This document shows, piece by piece, positions 63,868 through 64,000 of a stretch of DNA of 64,000 nt. This DNA is from an uncultured Latescibacterota bacterium (GTDB lineage Bacteria; Latescibacterota; UBA2968; UBA8231). The stretch spans positions 682,001 to 746,000 of the forward strand of contig OX638377.1 in assembly GCA_951813615.1 (NCBI GenBank), read 5' to 3'. The position numbers and the translations under genes were made by a program. Numbering within the stretch: position 1 is the first letter of the stretch; each line of letters begins with the position of its first letter. Below the pieces are notes generated by a model. That model had not been told where the DNA came from. It saw only the letters and a list, made by a program, of their open reading frames with translations, and ran no database searches.

Positions 63868-64000
63868 TTATTCCCCTTGGGTATCGATTAAAATTTTGAC
63901 CGCGTCCGTGCCCGCTGTCAGCCGGGCAAAGGCGTCGGGCAGCGCGTCTAAGGGAAGGCGCTCGGTAATCAGTTCGTTGAGCGGCAGCGCGCCGCTGGCC
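63868..64000 (-). CDS. Zinc-type alcohol dehydrogenase, C-terminal fragment
   Basis: Only the final 43 codons fall in the window; the gene continues to the right. The end reads LPLNELITERLPLDALPDAF, then ARLTAGTDAVKILIDTQGE and TAA, the standard C-terminal segment of medium-chain polyol or threonine dehydrogenases. It is immediately upstream of the KduD-like gene on the same strand. Confidence 0.75.
   Translation of the reverse strand, partial: ASGALPLNELITERLPLDALPDAFARLTAGTDAVKILIDTQGE

Overview
The window is GC-rich, densely packed DNA from a Gram-negative bacterium with an outer membrane: it has lipoproteins, two predicted outer-membrane beta-barrels, and three secreted proteins that share an NPFN...RKLxLLR C-terminal domain. 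Phytanoyl-CoA dioxygenases, a sulfatase, an M81 (MlrC-like) peptidase, sugar dehydrogenases and isomerases, and those C-terminal domains together resemble uncultured FCB-type lineages such as Latescibacterota or Poribacteria. That placement is inference; there is no rRNA or taxonomic marker here. I saw no tRNA, rRNA or CRISPR array.

Layout. 1-1.8 kb: sugar-acid and dioxygenase genes (PhyH, KDPG aldolase, PhyH). 1.9-8.7 kb: an ammonium transporter behind a textbook sigma-54 site, a STAS protein, and a convergent four-gene operon coding for a response regulator/PP2C phosphatase, an RsbW-type kinase, a periplasmic binding protein and a histidine kinase. 8.8-11.8 kb: two MDR dehydrogenases and a sugar isomerase. 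12-17.4 kb: a secreted LVIVD-repeat protein, glutamate decarboxylase and M81 peptidase. 17.7-21.3 kb: a 2OG oxygenase and a very acidic repeat protein, closed by a strong terminator. 21.4-26.6 kb: an outer-membrane protein / imelysin / di-heme oxidoreductase locus, probably for iron, split by an IS110-family element with a structured leader that may encode a bridge RNA. 26.8-39.7 kb: glnD followed by a scrambled defence-like island: an MNT-HEPN pair, a two-ATPase module, a giant SIR2 protein, a second orphan MNT gene, and several duplicated gene fragments. 39.8-45 kb: PcfJ-like protein, threonine dehydratase, EamA transporter, lactonase. 45-52 kb: redox genes (TlpA-like, MsrA), an outer-membrane protein, a predicted selenoprotein and an NHL protein. 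52-55.5 kb: nucleoside hydrolase, cupin, aldo/keto reductase, enolase-superfamily enzyme. 55.5-56.8 kb: decayed toxin-antitoxin genes and a retropepsin-like protein. 56.9-64 kb: transporter, sulfatase, glycosidase-like protein, oxidoreductases, and an AlbA_2 gene bracketed by dispersed repeats.

The strongest discovery is at 47053-48171. A secreted redoxin-fold protein is interrupted by one in-frame TGA exactly where the first Cys of a CxxC motif belongs. A SECIS-like hairpin follows immediately, and the frame then stays open for 310 more codons. I read it as a selenoprotein (UPAC motif) with a Glu/Thr-rich linker and an NPFN-type C-terminal domain. The second theme is recombination scars: the MNT-HEPN locus has been copied in pieces around inserted defence-like genes, and several toxin-antitoxin-type genes and one sugar nucleotidyltransferase survive only as remnants.
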